Of a stretch of DNA of 29,180 nucleotides, positions 22,826 through 29,180 are shown piece by piece. The stretch is from Candidatus Sulfopaludibacter sp. SbA3 (GTDB lineage Bacteria > Acidobacteriota > Terriglobia > Bryobacterales > Bryobacteraceae). Below the pieces are notes generated by a model that saw only the letters and a program-made list of their open reading frames with translations, was not told the origin of the DNA and made no database searches. A program made the position numbers and the translations under genes. Position 1 is the first letter of the stretch, and the number at the start of each line of letters is the position of its first letter. The stretch is from assembly GCA_945861255.1 (NCBI GenBank), contig CAMAUG010000004.1:1-29180 (forward strand). The letters run 5' to 3'.

Positions 22826-22863
22826 TTCAAAGTGCCGAGACGGCTGGCCTCCCCACCCGGCCC

Positions 22864-22892
22864 TTGACTGCGGTTTGCTTTTGGCCTAGAGT
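22864..22892 (+). promoter_or_regulatory. Sigma-70-like promoter for the two-repeat membrane protein gene
   Basis: TTGACT (22864-22869) and TAGAGT (22887-22892) are separated by exactly 17 bp. They match the housekeeping consensus at five and four of six positions. The pair lies just after the relic boundary and about 20 bp before the start codon, so the leader would be short. Confidence 0.5.
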
Positions 22893-22902
22893 CGGAGCTA
22901 CA

Positions 22903-22911
22903 GGGGGGGAG
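22903..22911 (+). promoter_or_regulatory. Unusually G-rich Shine-Dalgarno
   Basis: A run of seven G followed by AG ends two bases before the ATG at 22914. It is strong in composition, close in spacing, and prone to slippage. Confidence 0.55.
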
Positions 22912-22913
22912 TT

Positions 22914-23549
22914 ATGCGTTACTGCCACAGGCAAGTAGTGTTTGCGGTTATCGTGTGTCTGATTTCCATGCACAGCGAAGGCTGGGCAACAACTGTTCAG
23001 GCGGCTCCTCTGCCCAACCCCGCACTGGAGAGGCAACGGCTGGAGCGATTCGGCGCGGGAGCGCCGGTGAAACTGAAGCTCGTCGAGAGTGGAGAAAAGG
23101 TGAGAGGTTCGGTGGGCGCCATCGAGGAGTCTGGTTTCGATTTGATCCCGGATCGCGGAAGCTCACCGCGCCGCATTCGCTACGATCAATTGGCCGAGCT
23201 GAGGCTGGCGAAATCAACGTATCGGGCCGCGGGTGCGCCGAACCCCGAAGAAGCCCGCCGTATCGCCGCGGGCTTGGGTGTCGGAAGGCACGTCGTTGTG
23301 AAAGTGGCCCCTGGCAGGACGTTCCGAGGCAACCTGCAAGCCATCGGCGATGATCGTTTTGTGCTTCTTCCCGACCGCAAGGCCCAGACGGTGGAAATCG
23401 CTTACGGGGATGTGCAGGCACTCGGGCCGAACCTCAGCAAGGGCATGAAAATTGCGATCGTCGTCGGGGTCATCGGCGCCGTCACGGTGGCCATCGTCGC
23501 AGCGTCAGGCGGCTATAGCAGCAGTTCCGGCTCTGGAACCCCCTATTGA
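22914..23549 (+). CDS. Membrane protein with two homologous beta-rich repeats, function unknown
   Basis: The product is 211 residues. An N-terminal signal or anchor (about 7-25) is followed by a short linker and two similar segments. The first is about 51-98 (VKLKLVESGEKVRGSVGAI, then IRYDQLAELRLA); the second is about 126-171 (HVVVKVAPGRTFRGNLQAI, then IAYGDVQALGP). Each reads as short strands around a G-x-x-(V/F)-RG-x-(V/L)-x-AI turn, an F-x-L-(I/L)-PDR strand and a closing Y-D strand, suggesting an internal duplication of a small Sm-like or SH3-like barrel. A membrane helix follows at 178-198, then a Gly/Ser tail. It is on the opposite strand to the flanking MmgE/PrpD gene and its relic. 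Promoter and ribosome site are good. The fold is inference; the function is unknown. Confidence 0.8.
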   Translation: MRYCHRQVVFAVIVCLISMHSEGWATTVQAAPLPNPALERQRLERFGAGAPVKLKLVESGEKVRGSVGAIEESGFDLIPDRGSSPRRIRYDQLAELRLAKSTYRAAGAPNPEEARRIAAGLGVGRHVVVKVAPGRTFRGNLQAIGDDRFVLLPDRKAQTVEIAYGDVQALGPNLSKGMKIAIVVGVIGAVTVAIVAASGGYSSSSGSGTPY

Positions 23550-23579
23550 GGCTTGCCAAATCTAGTTGCAACAGTTCGC

Positions 23580-25043
23580 CTAGCCTAGCAGAGCCGTCAG
23601 CTTGCGGACGTCGGGGACCTGCTCCAACTTACGGACCATCTCGACGACCGCATTGGCCTTAGGCATGGGCCACTTCGCGTAAGCGGCGCAATCCAGGAAT
23701 TTCGCGGCCACTTCGTCGTAGGACATGGGAATCGCGGGACTGCCCTTGCCGAAGTCGGCGCGGCCCTGGATCACGCGCCCATCCTTGAGATGCAGCCTCA
23801 GGATGGTGGTCATCTTGTTGTAGCCGGCGGCCTCGGCCACCGGGTCCGCTCCAAACTTGACGCGCGCGATCATCTGCTGCACGGCAGGACGGTTCACCAC
23901 TTCGTCGGTGAACTCCCGGAGGCCCGCCTTACGGTAGAGCAGCAGCGCGGCCATGCAGAACTCCATGCTGAATTTGGCCTGCAGCTCGTCGGTGGGTCGA
24001 CGATGAATCAGCGTATTGGGCATGTTCTTGTTGGTGCCGACTTCAAGCGTTTCCACTTGCTCAGGCATGATGTTGTGCTCGCGGATCAGGCGCTCCATCT
24101 CTGTCATTCCAGGGTGCGTGAGCGAGCCGGAGGGGAAGGGCTTGATGGATATGCCCGGGTTCGCGAACGTCCAGGGCTTGCCGAGTTTACCCATGATCGC
24201 GTTGGGATCGTAGCCGCCGCCGGCCGCCTGAAAGAAGCCGCGCGGAGCTTCCAGCACCTTGTCCGTGGCGGTCCAGCCAAGAGCGGCGAACTCCGCCGCG
24301 ACCACTCCGTTTTCGGAAGCGCGCCCGGCGTGAAACGGCTTGGTCATGGTGCCGAAATTTTCACGCAGCCCCGCGCCTTCGCTGGCGGCAATGCCCAGAG
24401 TGATGAGCACGCGCTCCCGGTTGAATCCGTTCAGCTTGGCCATGGCCGCCGCCGATCCCATCACACCCATGGTGCCCGTGGAATGGAACCCTTCCTCGTA
24501 ATGACGTGGATTGATGGCTTCGGCGATCTTGGTTTCCACTTCGACACCCACGTTGTATGCCAGCAGCATCTCCCGTCCCGGCAGGCCGCGCGTTTCCGCG
24601 GATGCCAGAACGGCGGGCAACACAGGCGCCGTGGGATGCGTGAGCAGTCCATAGGTGCGGTTCTCCGCGACCGCGAGCTGCGTGTCGTCGTAGTCGTCCG
24701 CGTGTATACCCACCGCGTTGGCAAAGGCAGCCAGACGCACCGAAGACTTAAGCGGTGATCCAATCACCGTGGCGGAGCCAGTCGTTCCGCTCGCCTTCAA
24801 GAACTGCCGCACGATCTCACCCGACTTCGCCACCGAGCCGCACAGCGCCAATCCCAGGCCATCCAGGATGGACTTGCGCGCCAGATCCAGAACGCCCGCG
24901 GGGATGTCCTCATAGCGAGTGTCCAGGATGAACCCGGCGACGTAACCGGTCACGGGCTCCTGGCGAGCCGGAGTCTTCTGCGCGAGTGCACGAGCGGTGA
25001 TACCTAGCGCCGCAACCTTTGCCATGTCTCGTCGAGTGATCAT
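23580..25043 (-). CDS. MmgE/PrpD-family protein with a twin-arginine-like leader
   Basis: The product is 487 residues. Residues about 30-487 are an MmgE/PrpD protein, the fold of 2-methylcitrate dehydratase, cis-aconitate decarboxylase and iminodisuccinate epimerase. Typical segments are SILDGLGLALCGS, ADDYDDTQ, HPTAPVLPAVLA, GFHSTGTMGVMGSAAAMAK and SLTHPGMTEMERLI. Most relatives are cytoplasmic, but this one begins MITRRDMAKVAALGITARALA, matching a Tat leader (T-R-R-D-M-A-K). It may thus be exported folded. GGAGG four bases before the ATG fixes the start. The substrate is unknown; neighbours suggest organic-acid catabolism. Its last 186 bp occur a second time at 22640-22825. Confidence 0.92.
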   Translation of the reverse strand: MITRRDMAKVAALGITARALAQKTPARQEPVTGYVAGFILDTRYEDIPAGVLDLARKSILDGLGLALCGSVAKSGEIVRQFLKASGTTGSATVIGSPLKSSVRLAAFANAVGIHADDYDDTQLAVAENRTYGLLTHPTAPVLPAVLASAETRGLPGREMLLAYNVGVEVETKIAEAINPRHYEEGFHSTGTMGVMGSAAAMAKLNGFNRERVLITLGIAASEGAGLRENFGTMTKPFHAGRASENGVVAAEFAALGWTATDKVLEAPRGFFQAAGGGYDPNAIMGKLGKPWTFANPGISIKPFPSGSLTHPGMTEMERLIREHNIMPEQVETLEVGTNKNMPNTLIHRRPTDELQAKFSMEFCMAALLLYRKAGLREFTDEVVNRPAVQQMIARVKFGADPVAEAAGYNKMTTILRLHLKDGRVIQGRADFGKGSPAIPMSYDEVAAKFLDCAAYAKWPMPKANAVVEMVRKLEQVPDVRKLTALLG

Positions 25044-25111
25044 AACACCTCCATGCGTGCTTGATGAACGATCGCGGTGGGCCGGAGCGGCCTTTGAAAG
25101 CTGCGGCCGTT

Positions 25112-25127
25112 TACTATGGCTAGTATA
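25112..25127 (-). promoter_or_regulatory. Possible -10 element overlapping a small dyad, upstream of the MmgE/PrpD gene
   Basis: On the minus strand TATACT (25122-25127) is a good -10 hexamer about 80 bp before the start codon. It overlaps a dyad TACTA-TGGC-TAGTA (25112-25125). No convincing -35 was seen at 16-18 bp. The rest of the gap 25044-25214 contains only a GGCCG/CGGCC hairpin (25080-25092). Confidence 0.28.
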
Positions 25128-25214
25128 GAATGGCGCTCAGGGCGGCAGTAGCTACCCCGGAAGTTCCACACCCATCAGATGGAAGTCGCGGCTGTTGTAA
25201 CGGTGGGTCGCCGC

Positions 25215-26438
25215 TCACCGGCAACAAACGGTCGTGGGCGAGTACCCCTTGAGCGTGAACTTATAAGCGCCCGGCCCCCCACTTTTCCCGTCGGCTCCGG
25301 TCTGCTCGGCCTGCACCGCATAGACATTGCCTTGGTGATCGGCTGCGATCTGGTGGCCGGGCGGATGTTCCTGCTCCGCGCCGGTGACGAAGGAGCCAAG
25401 AACCTCAAGCGTCTTACGATTGAGGATGTAAATGACCGGAGTCCCTCCGACGTACAGAAACTTCTGCTGTGCGTCCGGCGAGAATGCCGTGGACCTCGCC
25501 TGAAGGCCCTCTTTGTTATTGAGGCCGACAAACTGCTCCGCGATGAACTTCCCCTCCGGCGTGAAGACCTGGACCCTCTTGTTTCCACGATCGGCGACAT
25601 ACACCAGGTTGTCGCTGGAAACATCCACGTCGTGGACAGGCGAGCCGAACTGCTGAAGCACTTCGGAGACCGCAACCCAAGGGTTCGCGTCCAGGGCAGC
25701 GCGCTTTGGACGCGCCGCCATATTTAACGGCACGTTGCCGTAAGCACCCCACATACGCTTGAATTTCCCCGTGTCCACGTCATACACGATGACGCGGCTG
25801 TTGCCATAGCCGTCAGCGACGAAGAGCTCGTTGGTCTTGGGATAAACGCGCAGGCCCGCTGCCCCTCTGAGCACCTCGGTATCGTTGCTGCCGGTCTGGC
25901 CGCTCTTGCCGATGGCCATCACGAATTTGCCGGCTTTGGTGAACTTGAGAATCTGATTGTCGTTCGGGAGATTCGCTGGATTGTTCCTGGCGCCATCCGC
26001 GTTTCCCATGACCCACACGAAGCCTTTATGATCCACGTGGAGGCCGTGCTCGTTGGACGGCCATTGATATCCTGGCCCACTGTCTCCTCCCCAACCCTGG
26101 ATCAGGTTGCCCGCGTTATCGAACTCCAGCACGGGCGGCGCGGCCATTGCCTTGAAAGCCGGCGGAAGCGTCCGCGGACGATGAAGGATCCAGACATGAT
26201 CCCGCTCATCAATGGCTACGGCCGACACGCTTCCCAACTTCCATTTCGCTGGAATCTTCGGCCAGGCGGGATCTCGCTGGAATTGAGGCAGACCGCCTTG
26301 TCCTATGTGAGGAGCCTCATTGGCGGATGCCGTCTGCCCGGAGACCGGCGGGGAAAAGCGCGGGATCGTGCAGATCAGCACGATCGCGGCGGGAACTCCA
26401 ATCAGAGTGCGCCGAACGCGTGACGTGAGACGGTTCAT
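25215..26438 (-). CDS. Exported NHL-repeat beta-propeller protein
   Basis: The product is 407 residues. A signal peptide covers about 10-35 (TLIGVPAAIVLICTIP, then SPPVSGQ). The remainder reads as a six-bladed NHL propeller, with repeats such as HGLHVDHKGFVWVMGN, NELFVADGYGNSRVIVYD, NLVYVADRGNKRVQVFT and HQIAADHQGNVYAVQ. This is the style of the peptidyl-alpha-hydroxyglycine amidating-lyase-like group, although the metal ligands of the true lyase cannot be confirmed by eye. It is probably a periplasmic binding or enzymatic scaffold. GGAG four to five bases before the ATG gives the start. It begins 18 bp after the stop of the alpha/beta hydrolase, so the two are almost certainly co-transcribed. 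The last residues are Cys-Cys-Arg. Confidence 0.87.
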   Translation of the reverse strand: MNRLTSRVRRTLIGVPAAIVLICTIPRFSPPVSGQTASANEAPHIGQGGLPQFQRDPAWPKIPAKWKLGSVSAVAIDERDHVWILHRPRTLPPAFKAMAAPPVLEFDNAGNLIQGWGGDSGPGYQWPSNEHGLHVDHKGFVWVMGNADGARNNPANLPNDNQILKFTKAGKFVMAIGKSGQTGSNDTEVLRGAAGLRVYPKTNELFVADGYGNSRVIVYDVDTGKFKRMWGAYGNVPLNMAARPKRAALDANPWVAVSEVLQQFGSPVHDVDVSSDNLVYVADRGNKRVQVFTPEGKFIAEQFVGLNNKEGLQARSTAFSPDAQQKFLYVGGTPVIYILNRKTLEVLGSFVTGAEQEHPPGHQIAADHQGNVYAVQAEQTGADGKSGGPGAYKFTLKGYSPTTVCCR

Positions 26439-26456
26439 ATCGCTCCACTTGCCCCG

Positions 26457-27590
26457 CTAGTAACCCAACTGCAGCATCCCTTCCTGCTTGCCTTTGACGG
26501 TACCGCGCGTGAGCCATTCCAGGGATGCGTCGAACAATACCACGTGATTCTTCTCCCACATCGCGTTGTGCGAAGAGCAGCCCAGATCCACAAACACTTT
26601 CTGGCTGGCGCCCAGGTCGTTGTACAAATCGCGCACGCGTTCCGGCGGCACTTGCTTATCGTGGACGCCGGCCACCATGAGTGTCGGGATCTTCGTCTTC
26701 ACCACCGCATCGGTGGTCCAACCCCAGTTGGTCACCAGAGGGGCGCGCCGCACGCCGGTGCCCCACGTGGCGCCTACCGGGTCTGACGCGATCATTTCCG
26801 ACCAAACGGAATCTCTCGCGGAGGGATCAACCTGATTCGCGCAAAGGGCCTGGCGATCCCAATTGGCGATGAACTCCGTGCGCGACTGCGTACTCATGGC
26901 CGCGCCCAGGGCCGGCAGTTCCGCGGGTGGATCGGCTTTCGTCGCGCGTGAATACGCGGGCGCGAGCAGCACCATGCGCTGCACCTTTTCAGGATGCTGC
27001 GATGCATAGCCGCCCGCGCGCGGTCCGCCCAGAGACCATGCCACCAGGTTGACGCGCTCCACGCGGCGCAAAGTTCGCACGTGATCGACAACGGCTCCAA
27101 TATCATTCCAGTCCGATGCGATGGTGGTCATCTGCCGCGCATAGCTTGGGGAGCAGGGGGCCGGGATCAGCGACGGAACAAAAGCGGTCTGTTGTTCGCG
27201 CGAGAGGTTGCAGGGATCGCCCATCGCAGCCGGACGCGTGGACCGGCCGTAGCCGGTCATGTCCATGGAGAAGACGTCGAATCCGGCGCGCGCCAGGTAA
27301 CTCATCCAGCTGTAGTCCTGATACGGCACATCGAAAGAGACCTCGGCGGGGGTGCCCGCGCCATGAATGAACAACACAACGCGGTCGCCCGTGGCGCCAC
27401 GCAGCGCGGGGCCGGCCTGGACCATCTCGCGCACATAGATTTGCGTATTCTCACCTCTGATCGCGGGCACGGTGGAGTGTACCCGGACGTAGTGATCCAC
27501 GCTGAGGAGCTTTGAGCCATCCTCGGCAACTAGCGCTTGCGCTGCCAGCAGCGCGTAGGTGGCGGCCAATGATCGAATCAGAGCGTGCAT
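26457..27590 (-). CDS. Exported alpha/beta hydrolase
   Basis: The product is 377 residues with an N-terminal signal peptide (about 1-22). The catalytic triad can be read. Ser186 is in the nucleophile elbow AWSLGG, Asp311 in MVAGVHDKQVPPE and His341 in CSSHNAMWEK. The oxyanion turn HGAG is at 76-79. The usual GxSxG is AxSxG here, which the fold tolerates. A cap region of about 115-165 contains two cysteines (127, 146) that could form a disulfide, in keeping with export. It is likely a periplasmic esterase or lactonase; the substrate is unknown. GGAG lies six bases before the ATG. It is followed closely by the NHL-propeller gene and preceded by the cytochrome lipoprotein. Confidence 0.9.
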   Translation of the reverse strand: MHALIRSLAATYALLAAQALVAEDGSKLLSVDHYVRVHSTVPAIRGENTQIYVREMVQAGPALRGATGDRVVLFIHGAGTPAEVSFDVPYQDYSWMSYLARAGFDVFSMDMTGYGRSTRPAAMGDPCNLSREQQTAFVPSLIPAPCSPSYARQMTTIASDWNDIGAVVDHVRTLRRVERVNLVAWSLGGPRAGGYASQHPEKVQRMVLLAPAYSRATKADPPAELPALGAAMSTQSRTEFIANWDRQALCANQVDPSARDSVWSEMIASDPVGATWGTGVRRAPLVTNWGWTTDAVVKTKIPTLMVAGVHDKQVPPERVRDLYNDLGASQKVFVDLGCSSHNAMWEKNHVVLFDASLEWLTRGTVKGKQEGMLQLGY

Positions 27591-27689
27591 GGAGTTCTCC
27601 TCACAAAGAATAGCGTTCCCTCAGTATACGCGGGCGAGGGCCCATTCACGTGGGGCAGCACGGCAGCCCGAACTTCCCGAAGGCGCCGC

Positions 27690-28226
27690 CTATTTTTTGC
27701 TCTGTTCCGGGTACCAGTAATGCTTATGACAGGCCTCACAGGCCATGTCGATCTTGTCGCCCGCATCCGTTACCGCCGCTACGTCTTTGGCGTCGATAGC
27801 CTTCAACATCAATCCTGTCGCGTCGTGCAGGCCGTGGTTGTATTTGATCCAGCTGGCGCGGTCCGAATCCAATATTGTCTTGATCACTTCAGGTGACAAC
27901 TCGATTCCAGGATTTTCCGATTTTTCACCGGGCCGCGCCACCAGGCGTCCGGGTATCTGCAGCAGGTCGGTGGCTTCCATCAAGGCGACGGCGTGGCGCC
28001 GCAAGTCTTTCCAGTCGTCGGCTGTTTGTGGAGCTCTCTCGGTAACTCCTTTGATATCCGATATCGTCGCGACGGAGTTCCACAGGAAGTCGGCGTTCGG
28101 ATCCACCACTGAATCCATGATGTCCTTGATTGTCGAGGTGATACGATACTCCGGTGCGGGACCGGCGCAGGAGCTGATGAGCAGCAGTAGCACGCCGGTC
28201 AGGATTAGCGATGGGAAAGTGCGCAT
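27690..28226 (-). CDS. Lipoprotein of the cytochrome c' type
   Basis: The product is 178 residues. The leader ends in a lipobox (LLISSC, lipidated Cys20). The mature part is mostly helical. A single haem-attachment motif, CEACH (Cys163, Cys166, His167), sits near the C-terminus. Haem binding at the end of the last helix of a four-helix bundle is the mark of class II cytochromes (cytochrome c'), whose roles include gas binding and electron transfer. The lipid anchor would hold it at a periplasmic membrane face. GAGGG is spaced six bases before the ATG. It lies between the aldolase gene and the exported hydrolase on the same strand, suggesting it is an electron-transfer partner of that cluster, but no redox enzyme is directly beside it. 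Confidence 0.85.
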   Translation of the reverse strand: MRTFPSLILTGVLLLLISSCAGPAPEYRITSTIKDIMDSVVDPNADFLWNSVATISDIKGVTERAPQTADDWKDLRRHAVALMEATDLLQIPGRLVARPGEKSENPGIELSPEVIKTILDSDRASWIKYNHGLHDATGLMLKAIDAKDVAAVTDAGDKIDMACEACHKHYWYPEQSKK

Positions 28227-28265
28227 AGATGCCCTCTTCTAGAGAGTAGTCCAATCTTCCAGGTT

Positions 28266-28308
28266 CCTGCCGGTCTTGCGGGCAGGGGCGAAGCGTCACG
28301 CTTGCGCC
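28266..28308 (-). terminator. Two adjacent hairpins just after the aldolase gene
   Basis: On the minus strand the stop codon is followed within 2 nt by a stem formed from 28304-28308/28299-28303 and 28287-28295 (CGCTT with AAGCG, extended by GCC/GGC with one bulge; loop TCA). CCTGCC/GGCAGG (28266-28271 and 28281-28286) follows. No U-tract is present. They may terminate or attenuate transcription into the cytochrome gene. Confidence 0.45.
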
Positions 28309-28310
28309 TC

Positions 28311-29180
28311 TTAGTACGCCATCTGGCGTTTTGTGAATTTGCGGCCGATTTCAACGGCCTGCTCGTTCGCGGGTCCAACCATGACGCCTTCTTTGATCAT
28401 ATCGATCACGTTACCTGGGTTCATGGAATTCAGGAAGAAGATCTTGTTGGCCTTACAGGCGGCCAAGACCTTGGCGCGCGCGGCCAGCATGCGAGGGTCT
28501 TTCTCCGCCGCGCCGGGTCCGCGGATTCCGAGAGACAGCGACATATCGCCGGGCCCCCACTCCGCGAAAGCGATGCCCGGAACCTTAAGGTTTTCCTCAG
28601 CGTTGGCGAGCGCGTACTTGTCCTCGAGTTTCAGACCGATGAGGAGCTCACCATTGGGGTTGAGCGGCCATGCGTCGGCTTTGTCCAAATACTGGTCCGC
28701 CGTCACGCCCCAGATCTGCGCAGCCGTGGGTGTGCCGTGGGCGCCGCGGCGTCCTTCGTTTACACCCTTATCGACTCCCTGCTTGTGAATGGGAAAGCGC
28801 AACGCTTCCACAAACGCGCGGACCGCGCCGGGAGTATCGGCGTGGGTCAGAAGAATGCCGTGAACTCCCGTAGCCAGAACCTGCTGGAACATCCATGCGT
28901 TGGCGCGCACCGCCGCTTCGTCGGTGCCGTTGACCGGCACGTTGACGATCACCGGCGGCGTGCGATGGCCGCTTTTGGTCGGGCCGCCGGCGACCAAACC
29001 GCGCATGTAGTCCGCGAGTCCCTTCACGTCGAAGGGAGCGTGCTCCATGTCGTAGCTGATGTAGTCGGCGTAGGTTTGTGCGTCCTTCTTACCCTGCTCG
29101 AAACTGCCCTCAGTCCCGGAGTGAGATCCGGTGTAGTAGATGGGCTGGCCTTGTTCCAGCAACTCGATGGCGCGGTTAAT
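28311..29180 (-). CDS. HpcH/HpaI-family aldolase, 5' end cut by the window edge
   Basis: The frame is open to the right edge, leaving 289 residues of the C-terminal part. It is a class II, metal-dependent aldolase of the HpcH/HpaI (2,4-dihydroxyhept-2-ene-1,7-dioate aldolase) and citrate-lyase beta group. Recognisable parts are SYDMEHAPFDV with the catalytic His, the metal-ligand region LIGLKLEDKYALANAEE, and the conserved GPGDMSLSLGIRGPG carrying the metal-binding Asp. Members split 4-hydroxy-2-oxo acids into pyruvate or glyoxylate plus an aldehyde. Compared with HpaI of about 260 residues this protein is longer, with inserts such as HKQGVDKGVNEGRRGAHG. The true start, and whether it has an export signal like its neighbours, lies outside the window. 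Confidence 0.87.
   Translation of the reverse strand: MNRAIELLEQGQPIYYTGSHSGTEGSFEQGKKDAQTYADYISYDMEHAPFDVKGLADYMRGLVAGGPTKSGHRTPPVIVNVPVNGTDEAAVRANAWMFQQVLATGVHGILLTHADTPGAVRAFVEALRFPIHKQGVDKGVNEGRRGAHGTPTAAQIWGVTADQYLDKADAWPLNPNGELLIGLKLEDKYALANAEENLKVPGIAFAEWGPGDMSLSLGIRGPGAAEKDPRMLAARAKVLAACKANKIFFLNSMNPGNVIDMIKEGVMVGPANEQAVEIGRKFTKRQMAY

Noticed and set aside
22640..23765. Composite transposon or insertion sequence suggested by the direct repeats
   Set aside because: No transposase, terminal inverted repeat or target-site duplication; the repeats are simply the 3' end of a coding gene.
23790..24758. A 322-codon open frame on the plus strand inside the MmgE/PrpD gene
   Set aside because: It is antisense to a gene with clear family motifs, signal and ribosome site. 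It is His/Arg/Gly rich without any domain, as expected from a high-GC mirror frame.
1..29180. tRNA, rRNA, CRISPR array or prophage
   Set aside because: No cloverleaf with a plausible acceptor end, no regularly spaced repeats with unique spacers and no phage structural gene could be seen by eye.

Overview
The window is GC-rich bacterial chromosome, densely coded on both strands. It has no rRNA, tRNA, CRISPR array, transposase or phage gene that I can see. The gene content suggests a Gram-negative soil heterotroph of the Acidobacteriota, most like the Solibacter/Bryobacter group. The pointers are a giant two-component hybrid kinase with periplasmic propellers, a PQQ dehydrogenase with an embedded haem-c module, a eukaryote-like Ser/Thr kinase beside a formylglycine-enzyme-fold protein, and an exported MmgE/PrpD-family protein in a cluster of secreted catabolic-looking proteins. 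This placement is inference from gene content and was not tested by a search.

Layout, left to right. Positions 1-1400 (+): the 3' part of a YihY/BrkB membrane protein, translationally coupled to a short-chain dehydrogenase. Positions 1400-7370 (-): a small outer-membrane beta-barrel; a FliA/WhiG-type sigma factor with a long basic Ala/Thr/Pro-rich N-terminal tail; a 440-bp gap with several dyads; a TonB-like protein coupled by an ATGA overlap to a two-helix membrane protein; a Gfo/Idh/MocA oxidoreductase; and a 2-oxoglutarate/Fe(II) oxygenase. Positions 7446-13968 (+): the 1240-residue hybrid kinase, a LysR regulator, a small tail-anchored protein, a PilZ-domain protein and an RmlD-like dTDP-4-dehydrorhamnose reductase. 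Positions 14046-18874 (-): a Ser/Thr kinase followed 3 bp later by a membrane-anchored FGE-fold protein, a cation diffusion facilitator and arginyl-tRNA synthetase. Position 19081 (+): the PQQ/haem-c dehydrogenase. Positions 21338-22555 (-): a polytopic GT-C-like membrane protein.

The right-hand third holds the most unusual local structure. Positions 22640-22825 are a detached, about 92% identical copy of the last 186 bp of the MmgE/PrpD gene whose intact copy ends at 23580. Between the two copies lies a plus-strand gene with its own good promoter, encoding a membrane protein made of two homologous small beta-rich repeats. From 23580 to the right edge a minus-strand cluster encodes an HpcH/HpaI-family aldolase (cut by the window edge), a lipoprotein cytochrome c', an exported alpha/beta hydrolase, an exported NHL-propeller protein and the MmgE/PrpD protein with a twin-arginine-like leader. 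The gene set suggests periplasmic processing of an organic acid or aromatic-type substrate followed by aldol cleavage, but the substrate cannot be read from the sequence.

Several gene ends carry GC-rich hairpins without a U-tract (1398-1418, 2060-2079, 21293-21335, 28266-28308). This may be the usual terminator style of this genome.
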